DNA from: Aphanomyces cochlioides
Taxonomy: Eukaryota > Oomycota > Saprolegniomycetes > Saprolegniales > Verrucalvaceae
NCBI GenBank assembly: GCA_019828595.1
Contig: JAHQRK010000006.1
Location: forward strand, 124,001 to 188,000
DNA length: 64,000 bases
Reading direction: 5' to 3'
A program made the translations under genes and the position numbers. The stretch's first letter is position 1. Each line of letters begins with the position of its first letter. Of this stretch, positions 22,725 through 34,807 are shown piece after piece. The notes below the pieces were generated by a model. That model worked only from the letters and a program-made list of their open reading frames with translations, searched no databases and was not told where the DNA came from.

Positions 22725-24777
22725 TCAGAAGGAATGTTTAAAGGACGACGGCCGTGGCGTGACGATCGCTCGAGACTTGACAAAGGCATTGTGTTCCTTG
22801 ACAACGGCGCGGGCCAGTTGCCGCGTCCGAGAAATACTCCGTTCGAGCGTCTTGTCCATGGTTGGCATGAAATCCTTGGGCTTTTCAAGTCGTGGCGGAG
22901 CTTTCGGCACTGCGACTTGGCGGTGAATTGACGGCAAGAGGAAGATGGATGTACATACCGAGGAGCGACATAGTTTTCGGCTGAGGGGTGAACCCATGGG
23001 GAGGATCCCACTGGAACATGTGCGGCATTTCGCTCATGGTCGTGAAGGATTGCGCGGCGATCTTCCTCTGCTCGGACGGATCGATGTGAACAAACGAAGG
23101 CGGCGCTGCCATCGACATCACGACTGGTTTGTCGGACCGATCGACGAGCAAGTCCCAGTCTGGAAAGAGAAACTTCTTCCCGCTCGAGCTGACCATGATC
23201 GGCAAGAGCGGCAACTTGTCCTGCTCGTCTTCTTCGTCGACCGTCGCTGGCTGCGGTTCTACCCAGGAAGAGCTCATTATGCACCAAGATTGATCGACGG
23301 ACCTGGTGGCTGCGCGGAATTCACTTGCTGGAGAACGGAGACTGTCCGCAAGTAGCGCTCTGTGCGATGTCGCTGCTGGTCGTTCGACCGTCGAGTGACT
23401 TGCGCTGTTCCGTTCGCAGGCATGAGCGCTCGGTATGCCTCCAAGTTGTCTCGCTTGAGAATGTAGACTTCAGCGACGTTGGTCGAGACGACAGCGTCGA
23501 CTTTGGAGATGGACTTTGCGTCCGAAAAGAGCAGCAGCGGGAGGCCGACGTAGCCCCGTCGTCCGACACGTTCGACTTCGACGTCAATGTACTTCTTGGC
23601 AGCTTGCTTGAGCTGTGTGTGGATCGCCTGCTTGTGCTCGGCGACAGGAGTGAGCCACGGCTGCGTGACGCGGACTTCGCCAGAGATAACGATGAACAAT
23701 GCTTGGATCGGACGGTCGGCGACGACGAGACGATGGCCAAAGGCCAAGTCATGGCGCTCCATCAAGTCGGACAAGCCTGCAATCTTGGCTTGAATCCAAT
23801 CCGCAAAGACATCGACCGACGGGAGGAATGCCATCTTTTGCGCTTTGTTGAACACTGCAAAGTGATGCGGAAGGAGCGTTCGGACGTAGACCTACTCCGC
23901 CGTGAGCGTCCTGGAGGCGGCGATGGACGTACAGGTTTGGGGATTTCAATGAGTTCGCAAGGACCAGCGGCAACCGCCGACGCCGTCCGTCTCGCTTCGT
24001 CGTTGAACATGGCAACCTACGCTTCAACGCTTCAATTCAAGTGGTCATGGAGCGGCGGTGGACCTCGCCAAAGCCGTCGCCTTCTGGGATATGGTACATG
24101 AACGTGCCAAGGTAGGTTGGATCCCTCCTCGCATTCCACACAGCTTCATGGCGGGATGAAGCCAGCGTCGCCTTGGCTGCAGGCGGCATGTCGACGTAGA
24201 TGGCCATGGAACCTGTGAAGAGAAAGTAGTAGAAGAGTCCGACGTCGCCTTCGAAGAAGAGACACTCCTTGTCCTTGAGCTGACGGAGATGCATGTGCTG
24301 GACGACGTCCTCCAAGACATGGCGGTCAATCCCATCGAACGACTTGGTCTGGACGGCCCATTCGACCAAGAGCGCCACTTGCTCGGACGAATACGTCGCG
24401 ATGTCGCCGCGGGCCTTGGCGGCGAGCAGTTCCCGTGTCGACTGCTGCACAGTGCGCACGGCCGTGTCATGAATGCGTTGGTTCTCGTAGTTGGTCACGT
24501 CCCGCCACCGTCGAAGACATCGCATCTTTTGAATATTGGTCCACAGGACGAGAACGGCGCGGCAGATGGCGGCGTTGCGGTCAATTTCATCCTGCGATGC
24601 CAAATTGGTCGCGCGGACTCGGAGTGTCGTCGGCTGCGGCGGCGAGACGGGCTTCTTGGACAGAGTCTGGAGATGTTTGAACTGCTCAACATTCGACTGG
24701 AGACTCTTGCGATGCTCCTCTCGCAGGTGAACTAGCTTGGTTGGACTCCACGACGCCGCGGACGTCGCCGCCGCCAT
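22725..24777 (-). CDS. Protein with two cyclic-nucleotide-binding domains
   Basis: Five exons on the minus strand (24064-24777, 23933-24016, 23303-23891, 22959-23258, 22725-22915) give 625 aa. After an IQ-like helix (WTNIQKMRCLRRWRDV, about residues 78-93), the first CNB domain (about 145-265) has KECLFFEGDVGLFYYFLFTG and a good phosphate-binding cassette, GFGEVAMFNDEARRTASAV, including the Arg. A second CNB-like domain (about 300-400) keeps the beta-barrel (ALFIVISGEVRV) but its cassette is degenerate (YVGLPLLLFSDAKSIS). No kinase, channel or exchange-factor domain follows, only a Pro/acid-rich linker and a C-terminal helix. It could be a regulatory, PKA-R-like or flagellar cAMP-binding protein; which is unknown. 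Confidence 0.88.
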
Positions 24778-24834
24778 GATTTCTCGAACAAGTCGACTAA
24801 AATTAGACGCGGGATTAACAAAGATGGAGGTGTT

Positions 24835-26184
24835 CTACACAGTCACGTCGTCGTAGTGCGGGATCTCGTCGTAGCCATCCAAGCTTTCTTCATCGTCGTC
24901 GACGAGCGTGTGGTAGTTGGTCTTGGAGAGCAGACCGACATGCTCGTCGGTTTCCATCGAAGCAACCGCGGACGGCTCCTGGCGATGGCTTGAACGGCGG
25001 CTGTTGCTGCGGCGCTTGTGACTTCCATTGAGCCAGATTCCATGGCGTTTACCAGCCGCAACAACCGCGGCGATGAGTCCAACAGCGGCAATGCTCCCCA
25101 TGACAATGTCTAGAGCATGAGCAAGTAAGACGAGTCGAGTAGAGCTGGCGACGTACAAGTCCAATGCCAATCAGGTTGGAAGAATGCCGTCTGGGGAGGA
25201 TACACGAGCAGAGCTGGACGCGCGGCATGCTCATTGAGGTCGGCAACCAAGTAGACGTGGTACCATCCCTTATGGAGGCTCGAGAGAGACGTGATGGCGG
25301 CGGTGACGTTAGCAGACGAGGCTGAAGCGGATGGAGATTCAAGCTGAAACTGCAGCGGAAACTTGGCGACGCATGCTGCTGGTAAGACTAATGGCGCCAC
25401 GGACTCGTTGGAAGATGGAGTGAGAAAGACGCGGAATGTGCAGTTGACGCAGGGAACGTCTTTCGACGAAGCGAGGGAGACGAGCGATGGAAGATCGAAC
25501 GACGCTTGGCTGGCGCTGCTGCTGCCTTGGGAAATGTCGAAATGGAGAGGCGACGATGCATTGAACATGCGATTGAAGCCAGAGAATGTCGCTGTCGACG
25601 TGAATGAGACCATTACGAGAAGATCAGCGTCCAAGTCTGCCATGAGCACGACTAGAAAGACAAGATGAGCTCCAGATCTATCGATCCTTGTACGTACTGC
25701 CTTGGATATCGCGTGGATCATAGCGATAAAAGCGTTCGTCGGCGCCAAAGTAGAGAGGACACAAGCTTGGCGTCGTCTCGTTTGGTTCCCTCGTGAACGT
25801 GAAGCATTGTGCATCGTTCGTTGACAAATCAAACGGTGCGCCGCTAGATATGGGCAACATCGCGACGGCCATTGAACCCGAGCAGGCGCTGACGGAGAAA
25901 CCAAGGGAGAAACCCTGTGGTGGCTCGACATCGGGAAAGAGAGCATGATGGAGTGGCTGCAATGGCAAGAGCAAGTCGCGGCCTTTCGCTACAGTCACGG
26001 GAAAACTCTGCGAGAGATCCAAGTCGTCGGGGTAATGATACTCTGGGAATCGCTTCTGGTGATGCGCAGCAGAGGGTTTACTCGTCTGTGGATCGAGCCC
26101 AGTAAAGCCGTCAGAGTTCCACGGGGCAGACGCGGCCATCGACGCTGAGATGGAAGCCAAGACGGCGAAGAAGGGAAGATGCAT
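24835..26184 (-). CDS. Secreted-domain type I membrane protein, unknown
   Basis: Three exons on the minus strand (25698-26184, 25157-25651, 24835-25109) give 418 aa. The start at 26184 gives a signal peptide (MHLPFFAVLASISASMAASA). The frame continues upstream, so a longer start is possible but would bury the signal. The lumenal part (about 20-325) has NVT, NAS and NES glycosylation sequons and several cysteines (PCVNC pair). One transmembrane helix (IVMGSIAAVGLIAAVVAAG, about 329-347) is followed by a basic then acidic cytosolic tail ending EIPHYDDVTV. It may be a surface or lysosomal glycoprotein. The stop lies only 57 bp upstream of the next gene's start, so that gene's promoter is tiny or overlaps this gene. 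Confidence 0.78.
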
Positions 26185-26784
26185 CTTGAGCTTCTTGACA
26201 ATCTGGTTCATGAAGATTTCGCCCACGACGACGACCAAGTCAAAATGATCTCCTGGATGTACTTTTCCGAAGGGGTTTGGCAAATCAACGGAAGGATACA
26301 TTACCATACTATATAGTCTTCTTCTGTACCTTGCCGACACACTCTTATTCGTTGCTATTTTAATTTTGATCGGTTACGTTTCTACCTTTGTTCCTTGCAA
26401 TTGTTACAAAGGATTTATTTTGCTTCTTCCTGTAACTATTATCTTTAGTATGATTGATTTGGATACATGAGAAAACGAAATATAATTTAATGTTGTGATG
26501 ACTCTCGCCATTTCAAAGTTGACCATCTTCCACTTCTTCCAGTTCATACTTCAATCGCACGACCTGCTTACTGACCTAGCTGCTATTGCACGCTGCTATG
26601 GTGTAAGGCCTGTCTTCGGGGGGGGGGGATTGGGGAGGAGATGGGGGCGACTCAAAACAGTTCTACTTCATTAAGCTTTCAGACAATCTGAGGCTTTGCG
26701 TTTCCGCTACGGGTTATAATACATGGAAGGATAGAGAGTCCAAGCGATTTCGTATTGACAACCTCTGCAAAGGGCTCAATGACT
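26185..26784. other. Intergenic, AT-rich, with a G9 run
   Basis: This 600-bp gap contains no coding-like ORF. It is AT-rich from 26340 to 26500. Near 26618-26655 there is a G-rich patch (nine consecutive G, then GGGGAGGAG, GGGGGCG) that could form a G-quadruplex. It should include the promoter of the type I membrane protein gene. Confidence 0.45.
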
Positions 26785-28362
26785 TCACCGCGCATTGGCA
26801 TATTCGAGGAGAATAGTCAGATTCCGCTGGGTTTCAGTGACCATTTCAAACTCCATGATATCAGGCGTAGTCAAATCCACGGCACCAGGGGCATTGAATG
26901 CTTCCAAGTCGAATGAATCCGATGTATCGCTTGTGTTGCGAATCGAGTCGCTGATGTTACGGATTGAATCGCTCGGGCCCCGTATTGTCTTCATGTTCTC
27001 CATCTCTCGAGGCGAAACGAGCTTTCGAAGATTTTGAACTTTATCCATGGACAAATCATTTTGCATGCTTCGTCGATGTCTTGATTCTAATCGACAAGAT
27101 TAGACACCAGTCATGACGACCGGGAACTGTGTTACCTGGTGGAGCAAAGCACGGACGACAGACAAATATTTTTTCTTCGCGATCATTTTTATAGATGGTC
27201 CATTCATGACCACACTTAATGCAAGCAATCTACGTCAAATCAATCGTCCAGTCGGGATGATAAAGATCCGAGAATACCTCGTTGCATTGACGGCAATGTT
27301 GTTTCTTGTTCATCCATGAGAAGCGACGCAAACAGTGAATGCATGCAGTTGCAGATTTGAATCGCTCAAAGGCCACGCCACTGAGGAAGTGGTTGGCGCG
27401 TTGCTGCATCAAACGGTACAACATCAATTGCTCTTCAAACTTGATTGCCTACAGACAGAATGCATGAGACGGGTGCATCATGAGGAGAAACATACTCGTT
27501 GGACTTGGCGCTTTGCAACTTCATTCACAACAACTTGAAGATTTCCACAAGACTGAGCCACTACAACACTGTAGAAGTCAAGCAGCCCGGGTGTGTCGGT
27601 TTCAAGAAAGACTTGACCAGTCTACGAGGGTGTTAATCGAATGATTTCAAAGGGAAGGTCATACCCGAGTGAGTGAGCCACGGACAAGTCCATGTGTGGC
27701 TTTGAGAGGTGGACAATTGCGCAGATTGATCGATTGAATGCAACGAACCCATCCACGTCTTCTTTTCATTTGTGAATCCACGAAGTGGATCTCGTTGTGG
27801 TACTAGAGCAGCAGAGTTAAGAACGAAAGCTTTGGACATAGCTTACCTCAATGACGCAGAAGTCTCGGTTTGCAAGCATGGAGAGGGGTGTTTCGAATGC
27901 AAACCACGCAATGCCACAGTAATAGATCGGGACTTCCGTTGATGCGGGGCTAGCAAGCGTGTAGAGGTTCTGTCTGTCGAGGACTTGTTGTCCCATGCTG
28001 GAGCTGTAAGATGACAATTTATCGGTGGAATCGAGGAAGAAAAACTTGGCGATTTCATCGAGGGTGGCGTGGACTTGTGTCTTTGCACAGAGTACAGGGA
28101 GTGTCGGGTCGACAACATCTTTTCCCGAGTAAATCTGTCAAATATCACGTGAGATTGTTTCGTTGAATGGGAAAGGACATACGATTGCAGTTTGCTTGGT
28201 TCGCTTGTTCTTCATGCGTTGAATAGCGCGGTGGTTTTGAATCGACAGTGCGTTCTGGACAGTATCTCGACAAGAGACTTCCCCAAAGGACAGATACGTC
28301 TCCCGTTCATGCGCCGTCAGTCGCGGACAGTCAAAGTAATTGAGCGGCAGCGGCAGACTCAT
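26785..28362 (-). CDS. START-like domain protein with FYVE-like zinc finger
   Basis: Seven exons on the minus strand (28183-28362, 27847-28134, 27665-27802, 27496-27621, 27278-27448, 27136-27229, 26785-27086) give 432 aa; introns are 43-49 bp. Residues about 60-250 form the START-like lipid-binding fold common in oomycetes (HATLDEIAKFFF, YYCGIAWFAFETP, LANRDFCVIE, RRGWVRCIQSI, THGLVRGSLTR, GLLDFYSVVVAQSCG). Residues about 270-335 form a FYVE-like finger (CIHCLRRFSWMNKKQHCRQC, CIKCGHEW, CRPCF), with KKQHC instead of the canonical R(R/K)HHC, so PI3P binding is doubtful. The acidic tail has repeated SDSIRN motifs. This gene type is multicopy in oomycetes; its function is unknown, probably lipid-related. 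Confidence 0.88.
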
Positions 28363-29550
28363 TCTCTTCCGAGCAAATTTGAAAATGAATCAATCTGGTT
28401 CACTATCCAGATACCTCGATCTGGAATTCCCTTATTCAAGTAAGTTCAACACTCCAGGATGACAGACTCCTCCATATTCCCTTATCTAAGTACATTCCAA
28501 ATCGTTGATCTGATATTACAGTCATGCAACTTCCCCACATCCTCGTCTTTCGCACTGCCTTCCCCCACCTCAACTCCACAGGCCCCAGCCACACAAGAAC
28601 GCCTTGGATGTATTCAAGCTCTTCACAGTTTTTAGATCTTCCCGAGCTCGCCATGGCTGTATCAAGTTACATGGCAGACATTTCGAACTCTAGGTTTATA
28701 GCGAGGAGAAGGGCGAGTAGAGGTTGAAAACAGCGTCTATAGCACTACGCAATGAGGGATTAATGGAAGGTAAGGCAGCTGTGTTGCTAGAATGCGCTTG
28801 GAGGTTTGACATCGTCCAGTCCACAAGTACACTGTGTACTTACATTTAAGGTAATTAGTGCGGAATCTGAGTCGGGGTTTGAAATAGTACTTGGATTTAA
28901 GGGAATCTGTCGGTCAGCAACCATGCGGAGTGCTATGGGAACTGCGGATTGCGTGGTTTGTTGTTTCTCTCAAGATGAAGGGAAGCGTTCAGTCGCGGCA
29001 TCGAGATGGATGCACGTTCTATCTCGATTGACAGAGGAAGGACATGCTTCTCTCTCAAGGATCTTCCTTACAATGTGGCATCTGATACCAGTCAATTGAA
29101 CCAACGGACAGACGCAAAATGCATCGCATATGCACACTCTTGGTGGGAGCATGTCTCTCTCTTCATGCGTACTACTCTGGTCCGAAATAATTGTCATATT
29201 GCATATTTTTTTGGGTACAATTCTTGTTAACTTGGTTTTAGTATAAAACAGTTTGAAGAATTTATCAAATTTTAACATATTTAAATTAAATTATTATTCA
29301 TAAAAGATAAAATTGGCATACAAAATAGTAAATATACATATGACCTAACGATATTGGAGACCTCATCACATTTAGCTTTGCTCACGTCTCTAGGCGCCAT
29401 ATTTGGTCCTGCAAATGCATACAAACTTATTCAATATGTTCCAGTGATGCGTGGACGGACGCAGGAGCTCACAGGGTCGCCGGAAAAGGGCCTTAGAGCC
29501 AGACCATTCGGTTTGAGTTGTGAGCATCGAATTTGAGCATCTAGATCGAT
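28363..29550. other. Gene-poor region upstream of the START/FYVE gene
   Basis: No gene is supported here. Bases 28420-28500 hold an imperfect duplicated segment (TTCCCTTATTCAAGTAAGTTC and TTCCCTTATCTAAGTACATTC). The right end (29210-29340) is strongly AT-rich. Short ORFs here have no family signatures. Confidence 0.4.
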
Positions 29551-29904
29551 AGTCTCTCAAAAATACCGTTACTACACCATTTGCCGGTTGAGGTCGTTTA
29601 ACTTGCGATATATTTCGTACCACGTGCAATATATTTCGTATGACTTGCAATATATTTCATTTATACGAATTTAAATGCACGTGATACGAAATATAAGCTA
29701 AAAATACGAAATTAAATGCAAGAGGTATGAAATATAATGCAAGTCATGCGAAATATAAATCGATTTTCGTCGCGGGCCACGAAATTAATTGCAAGTCATA
29801 CGAAATATATTGCAAGTCATACGAAATATATTGCACGTGGTACGAAATATATCGCAAGTTAAACGAACTAAACCGGCAAATGGTGTAGTAATATATCGGA
29901 GACT
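29551..29904. mobile_element. Foldback (MITE-like) element with about 100-bp inverted ends
   Basis: The two ends are long inverted repeats. The left end reads AGTCTC..TACTACACCATTTGCCGGTT..CGTTTAACTTGCGATATATTTC and continues through GTACCACGTGCAATATATTTC. The right end read on the minus strand gives nearly the same series, ending at GAGACT (29899-29904). Inside the arms a short unit (GCAAGTCATACGAAATATAT) is repeated several times with changes. The element has no ORF, so it could move only with a transposase from elsewhere. I could not define a target-site duplication with confidence. Confidence 0.75.
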
Positions 29905-31976
29905 AAAGTGATCTATTTGTGTGTGCGGTGGGGACCGCGTTTCATTGCGATTTGATTCACTAGTACACAGATAGGAAGAACCAGATGATAGATGACCATT
30001 GTCTCCCCCTCCATGAGACTGATTCGTCGCGATTTGCCTGGTGGTCGCAACGCAGTGGAGGACGACACACGCAGAGGACGCAAGCATTTTCAGCGGGAGA
30101 CTCTTCCTACGTCTGAAGAATCTCCGATGGAAATCCAGTCGCCGTGTATGGAAGGAGAAGAAGGGTCGACTGGGAGGAGCGAGGCCGAGGACGTCGCAAG
30201 CGAGCGACAGAGGAAGGAAGTGGTCTCATGGGTGACCTGAGTATCGTCAAGAGTTGAACGCCAAGGGCATGACTCACTACAATGTATTTTCCCACGACGT
30301 CAACATACACAACGATGATACATTGTATATCGGTTGGACCAATCCATCCTGTGGATCGCTGTCATGCCCACAGTCGCGATGGCATCGACGGTGACAAGCT
30401 CAAGCTGCTCGTGACGAGTTGATCCAAGTCTTTGGCGTGTACGACTGACGAGTCCCCTCACCCACGTTGCACACATTGAGTTGCTTGAACCACGAGATGA
30501 CTCGGTCTTGGACCATTTCCCCCTTGGATTGTCGTCGTCCCATGGTCGTAACGAGAGCTACACATGCAACGACAGCCAGGATCCGTGCTCAATGTCGTCG
30601 GACCCAGCGGACTCGTCACCAAGAGAGACTGGATCGTCTCTCCATCTTGCCTTCAAGATCAACGAGGGCAGCGTCTCGCATTGAAGAGAGTCCTGTCTTA
30701 AGAGTCCTATCTGCAAATGACGCTGGCTCTACTGTTGACAGCTACAGGGCGATGGCGGGGGAAGTCGTCGCGCAAGTCCAAAGAAACTTTAGCATGGACC
30801 GATTGGATTGATGAGGGTGACTCATAGCAGCACATTTCGTGGAAGACTCCAAAGCACGATGGACGTCTTGCATGTGCTACATACGTCGCCATCGTTGAAC
30901 CAGGTGGAATGAGCTTGCGGCCAATTCCATCATCCACGTCTACGGGATGGATCCACGTTGGACTGCCGCTGTGCATGCAGTCGAGACGAGAGCTACACAC
31001 GCAATGACATCAACAAAGCTGACATTTCATCCATCTCAGAGGTGTCGAAAGATCTCTTGAGCAATCGAATGGCATGATCCATTCCTCTCGGTGAGCTCCC
31101 CAAGGAAAGACGATTCCTCCGACGGCGCTTTCGTCATGACACAGGATTGAGCTGGTGGAGGATGGCTTTATGCTCCTCGTCTGTCGTGCCAACACCAACG
31201 TCGATGAAGCAGATGCTGCGATCATTGTCTACCTCTCAGTGGATCGGTGGTGGATACGAGTGGTCATGGCATGCACAGACCGCTCTCGAGCTTCTCCGCT
31301 TCTCCTCATGGTCCACGTCGAGACTTCTCAAGCTTCCACTCTCTTCCTGGCCGCCGGTCGTGTCAACACTGCAGGCTTGTTATCCCCGATCATCTTGCGA
31401 TCGAGAAGGATTTCGTCCGTCGTGCGTCCATCCACGTTATCGACCGAGATGAAATGCACCTTGGACTAATCTCCCATGGGCTTCCCCATCCCAGTGGACG
31501 CTTGCAAGTCTCATCAAGGCGTGTCGAGCGCGACAGGATGTTTCTCGGCAACCAGATGCTTCCTCGACGCTCTCCCTGAGTGCAATGGATTGTCGTCCGT
31601 GTTTGCGGCCGAAACGAATCGATGTGGATCGCCATGTCCATGTGAATTTCAACGACGAACGGATGGCTCTCAGGACCAAGATCACCGCCAGTCAGTCGGA
31701 CTGAAGAACTACGAAGTCAGGAGAGGCCGTCCTCGACGGAAGACCCGCAGAGCTTCATGTCGGCCGCGTGGATCTTTTCAACTCGAGCCCCATGGCGGCA
31801 CATGTTCCCCTTCACTTCTTTTGCAGTTCTCCTCCCATGAAATGTGTTGTCATGATCACATCGACTATTCCCAGTCCATGCGGTTGAATACCGCTTTGCG
31901 CGTGTCAAATCCATCTCCACGAGGAGCAACTTGTGTCGTCTTGATGTATTTTCAACGACATTGGGTGACGACGGCT
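29905..31976. other. Gene-free, possibly decayed coding DNA
   Basis: About 2 kb of GC-balanced sequence has many short ORFs on both strands, but none carries a recognisable domain or extends through plausible introns. Two related short segments (GAGAGCTACACATGCAACGA near 30553 and GAGAGCTACACACGCAATGA near 30988) suggest an old internal duplication. It lies directly downstream of MFS gene A and may hold remnants of lost genes. Confidence 0.35.
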
Positions 31977-33892
31977 CTACAGCTCGGTTTGGTTTGGATC
32001 GAGCAACGCTTCACGGTGCTCGTCAAAGGCAGGGGACGTCGCAATGGAGCTTCGATTGAGGACAGATCCATGGCGGGCGTCCAAGATATTCAAAGCGAGA
32101 CCAGCGATCGTCCCCAACGCCCCGAACGCAACAAAGAGCATCTCGACACCTGGAATGTACTTGTTGTGCACGCCATACTCCATCGCGACCAAGAGGGGAA
32201 AGCCAGCGAGGCCCAAGTTCTAGGGAGGACAAAGCATCAACCATCAACGCATGGCCATGGACGTACTTGGATCGATGTGATCGCTCCATACGCACTACCG
32301 ACCATGTGCGGCTCCACGACATCTACAACGATTTCAGTCGATCAAAGTCCATAGTCTTGCTCTGCCGTACATGGAATCGACGGCCACAACGCCGCCGCAA
32401 AGACGCAATAGGCCAAACCTTGGCATACCAGTGGAATCCAGTAAGTGACTTGAGTCAACCCCAGCAACAAGTGCACGACGACGAGCAACAAGGCGGCTAA
32501 GAGCGCCAAGAGAGCGCGGCAACCAATGCGATCGACGGCAAAACCCATGAAGGGGCTCAAAATTGCCGACATGAGGTATGGAACACTCATGGGCGTCGCG
32601 GCAGCCGACGCAGCGGCAGCTTTGTGCTTGCAATAGTCGCGGCTAAAGTTGCCGTACTTCCACGCCTTGTCGTCGCAGTTGATGGCGCTTTCTGGAACGT
32701 AAGGCGGCACTCGAAGACATGTATCTTGGTCTTCAGGCGTGCGGATGGTGCAATTGGCATTGAGGGCTGGAAGGGGCCAAGCATAAGGAGGCACTGGTGG
32801 ACATGGCGACACGATCGCCGAGCAATCTGTAGACTTGTAAGCACCTTCATTGCAACGGACGCATTCAGGTGGAGGAACTTTGAAGAAGTCGCGCTCCATG
32901 AGGAGACTGCTGGCGACGCTGTTGAAGGGAATGACGCAGCCATAGACCACCATGCAGCTGATGGACAAGAGCCAGAAGAGCGGACTACAAGCAAGTGACC
33001 AAGAGCATGAGGAGAGATTGCCATACCCGAATTGACGTAGGTCGCTGAAGCTCATGCTTTGGTCAGAGACTTTTGTCGGCAAGGACGACGCCTTCTTGGT
33101 ACGAGTAATCGCAGCATCTGCTCGCTTGTCGATGGGAATGAGCGCAAGCGTTGCGATGAGGGAGACGCCGCACATGATGACGCCAACCCAAAGGGCGCTG
33201 GAAACGTTGTAGTCCGTCGCGATTGTCGGGCTCAATTCGTTGTTGAAGACACTGCCCAACCGCGCAATACTCAAGTTGATACCGAGAGCCAAAGCTATGA
33301 AAGAGTAAGGTTTCCTGCAGAGCGGATGGACTCATGTACCCAGTTCTTTGTTCTTGAACCACGAGGCGACAAGAGTGCTCTGTGCAACACCAAGACTTTC
33401 ACCGCCCAGGCCGAAAATCACGCGTCCAAACTACGTGAGCGTGAGAAAGTTGATCAAGGCAGAGCAACGTACCAGCATGATGTTGAATTGAGTCGTGGAG
33501 CATCCGATCGCAAAGACAACTTGACCCACGGTGATAATACTGGCAAACTACAAGCGTCACACGTGATTACCGAAGGTGGAGCATTTCGTACGAGGAGAAT
33601 CGTGAAGCGGGCACCAAGGCGATCGACGAGGAATCCTCCAAAGAACGGTAGCACGATATTGGGGATCGAGTAGAGCGTGTAGAGCATGTTCTATTGAGGA
33701 ATTCATGAGGTGGAGATCTTGCGGCGGACATACGTAGAGGAATTCATATCGATCGGCGGGGAGATCGTTGAAATGTTGTTGTAGTTGGCTTTTCAATGCC
33801 GCGGGGTTGTCAAAGCAGTAGTAGTTCCCAATCATGAGCGTGCACGAGAGGAAGAGGACGAGCCATCGCATGGGTAGCTGACTCTTCTCCAT
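31977..33892 (-). CDS. MFSD1-like MFS transporter A with Cys-rich loop
   Basis: Eight exons on the minus strand (33734-33892, 33592-33690, 33473-33547, 33340-33430, 33027-33294, 32371-32984, 32267-32322, 31977-32219) give 534 aa. The N-terminus has the MFSD1-type motif YYCFDNPAALKSQL after TM1. The MFS motif region FGGFLVDRLG follows TM2, and about 11-12 hydrophobic segments are visible. Between the two halves lies an extra loop of about 100 residues with CVRCNEGAY, C..IVSPCPPVPPYAWPLP, NCTI and SAINCDDKAW..DYC. Animal MFSD1 is a lysosomal dipeptide uniporter; the substrate here is unknown. This copy has an extra intron after FTILL that the other four lack. Confidence 0.9.
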
Positions 33893-34807
33893 GACGATCT
33901 TTCCTTCCGACTTCTTATTGAAAACTGACCAATCAAGATTGATAATTTGATAGTAAATGAAATTGATTGGATAAAATTAATTATGACATTTCCATATTGT
34001 GCGGTTTTCAACAAGAAGATGGAAACCCGCGCGCACGCCACGAGAACAACTCGCTATGGCGCGGCAGTGGCGTCGGATAGAGGGGAAAACAGCAGGAAGA
34101 AGAAGCAACTTGATATTTTACGCCCTACTCATGCGATATGTTGCCTTTGGGATGGATGGCAACTCGTTTGTCTCCAGAACACGCCCATGTGGAGCAGACA
34201 TGGACAACACCCGCGCGATACCTACATCGCGTTATTCGCCGCTAACGTTACTCAGTTGTTGTTCGCAAGATGGAAATTCCTCAGTAGTAGACGATGGTCA
34301 GCTGATGTGGTCGAGTCGGAAGAGGAACGAGACTCTTGCTCGCGGTCGCCCATGTTGGTCTCACTCGTGATATATTTCAACGAGACGCTGGAGAAATTTG
34401 ATGGCACCACATTCGTCCAAACGCGCGGTAATGGAGACCACGGCAATGTTTCGTTCTCGCGAGTCCGTGCCGAGTGTGCTTGGAGTCCTGGAAGGCATCG
34501 TGTGTCTCAACCGTGGTCTGTGTTGGACATGAAGATGTCCCACGTCCGTCCCGTCCAGACTTTTTAATCGAGGTCGACATCTACTGGAAGAGACACTCGA
34601 CCGCACCCATGCAATGCAAAGATGGACCCACTCGACGACTTCTCTCACAGGAAGAACCGCTTCAAGCTGCATGTCCCGTCGAAAATGGAAGGTTTCCAGG
34701 GCGGGATGAACCCATGTGGCCGTCGAGTGATGGTGTCCAAGCAGTGGTGCCGCGTTGGACTTGAAAAGATTCCGGTGTCCCATGCTCATTTTCCATTTCT
34801 CCTCTTC
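33893..34807. other. Divergent intergenic region, MFS A to LURP-one 1
   Basis: The 915 bp include an AT-rich part with CCAAT/ATTGG motifs (GACCAATCAAGATTG near 33927; TTGATTGGATAAAATT near 33963), which is likely the MFS A promoter. The rest shows no supportable gene. The ORF that leads into the LURP-one gene from 34622 lacks similarity to the paralogue before MGN, so I treat it as upstream sequence. Confidence 0.45.

Noticed and set aside
31476..32354. Long plus-strand ORF (292 codons)
   Set aside because: It is mostly antisense to MFS gene A and has no domain; the minus-strand frame carries the transporter signatures.
34622..34807. N-terminal extension of LURP-one 1 (earlier Met at 34622)
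   Set aside because: Similarity between the two LURP-one copies begins exactly at MGN, and both have a myristoylation consensus there.
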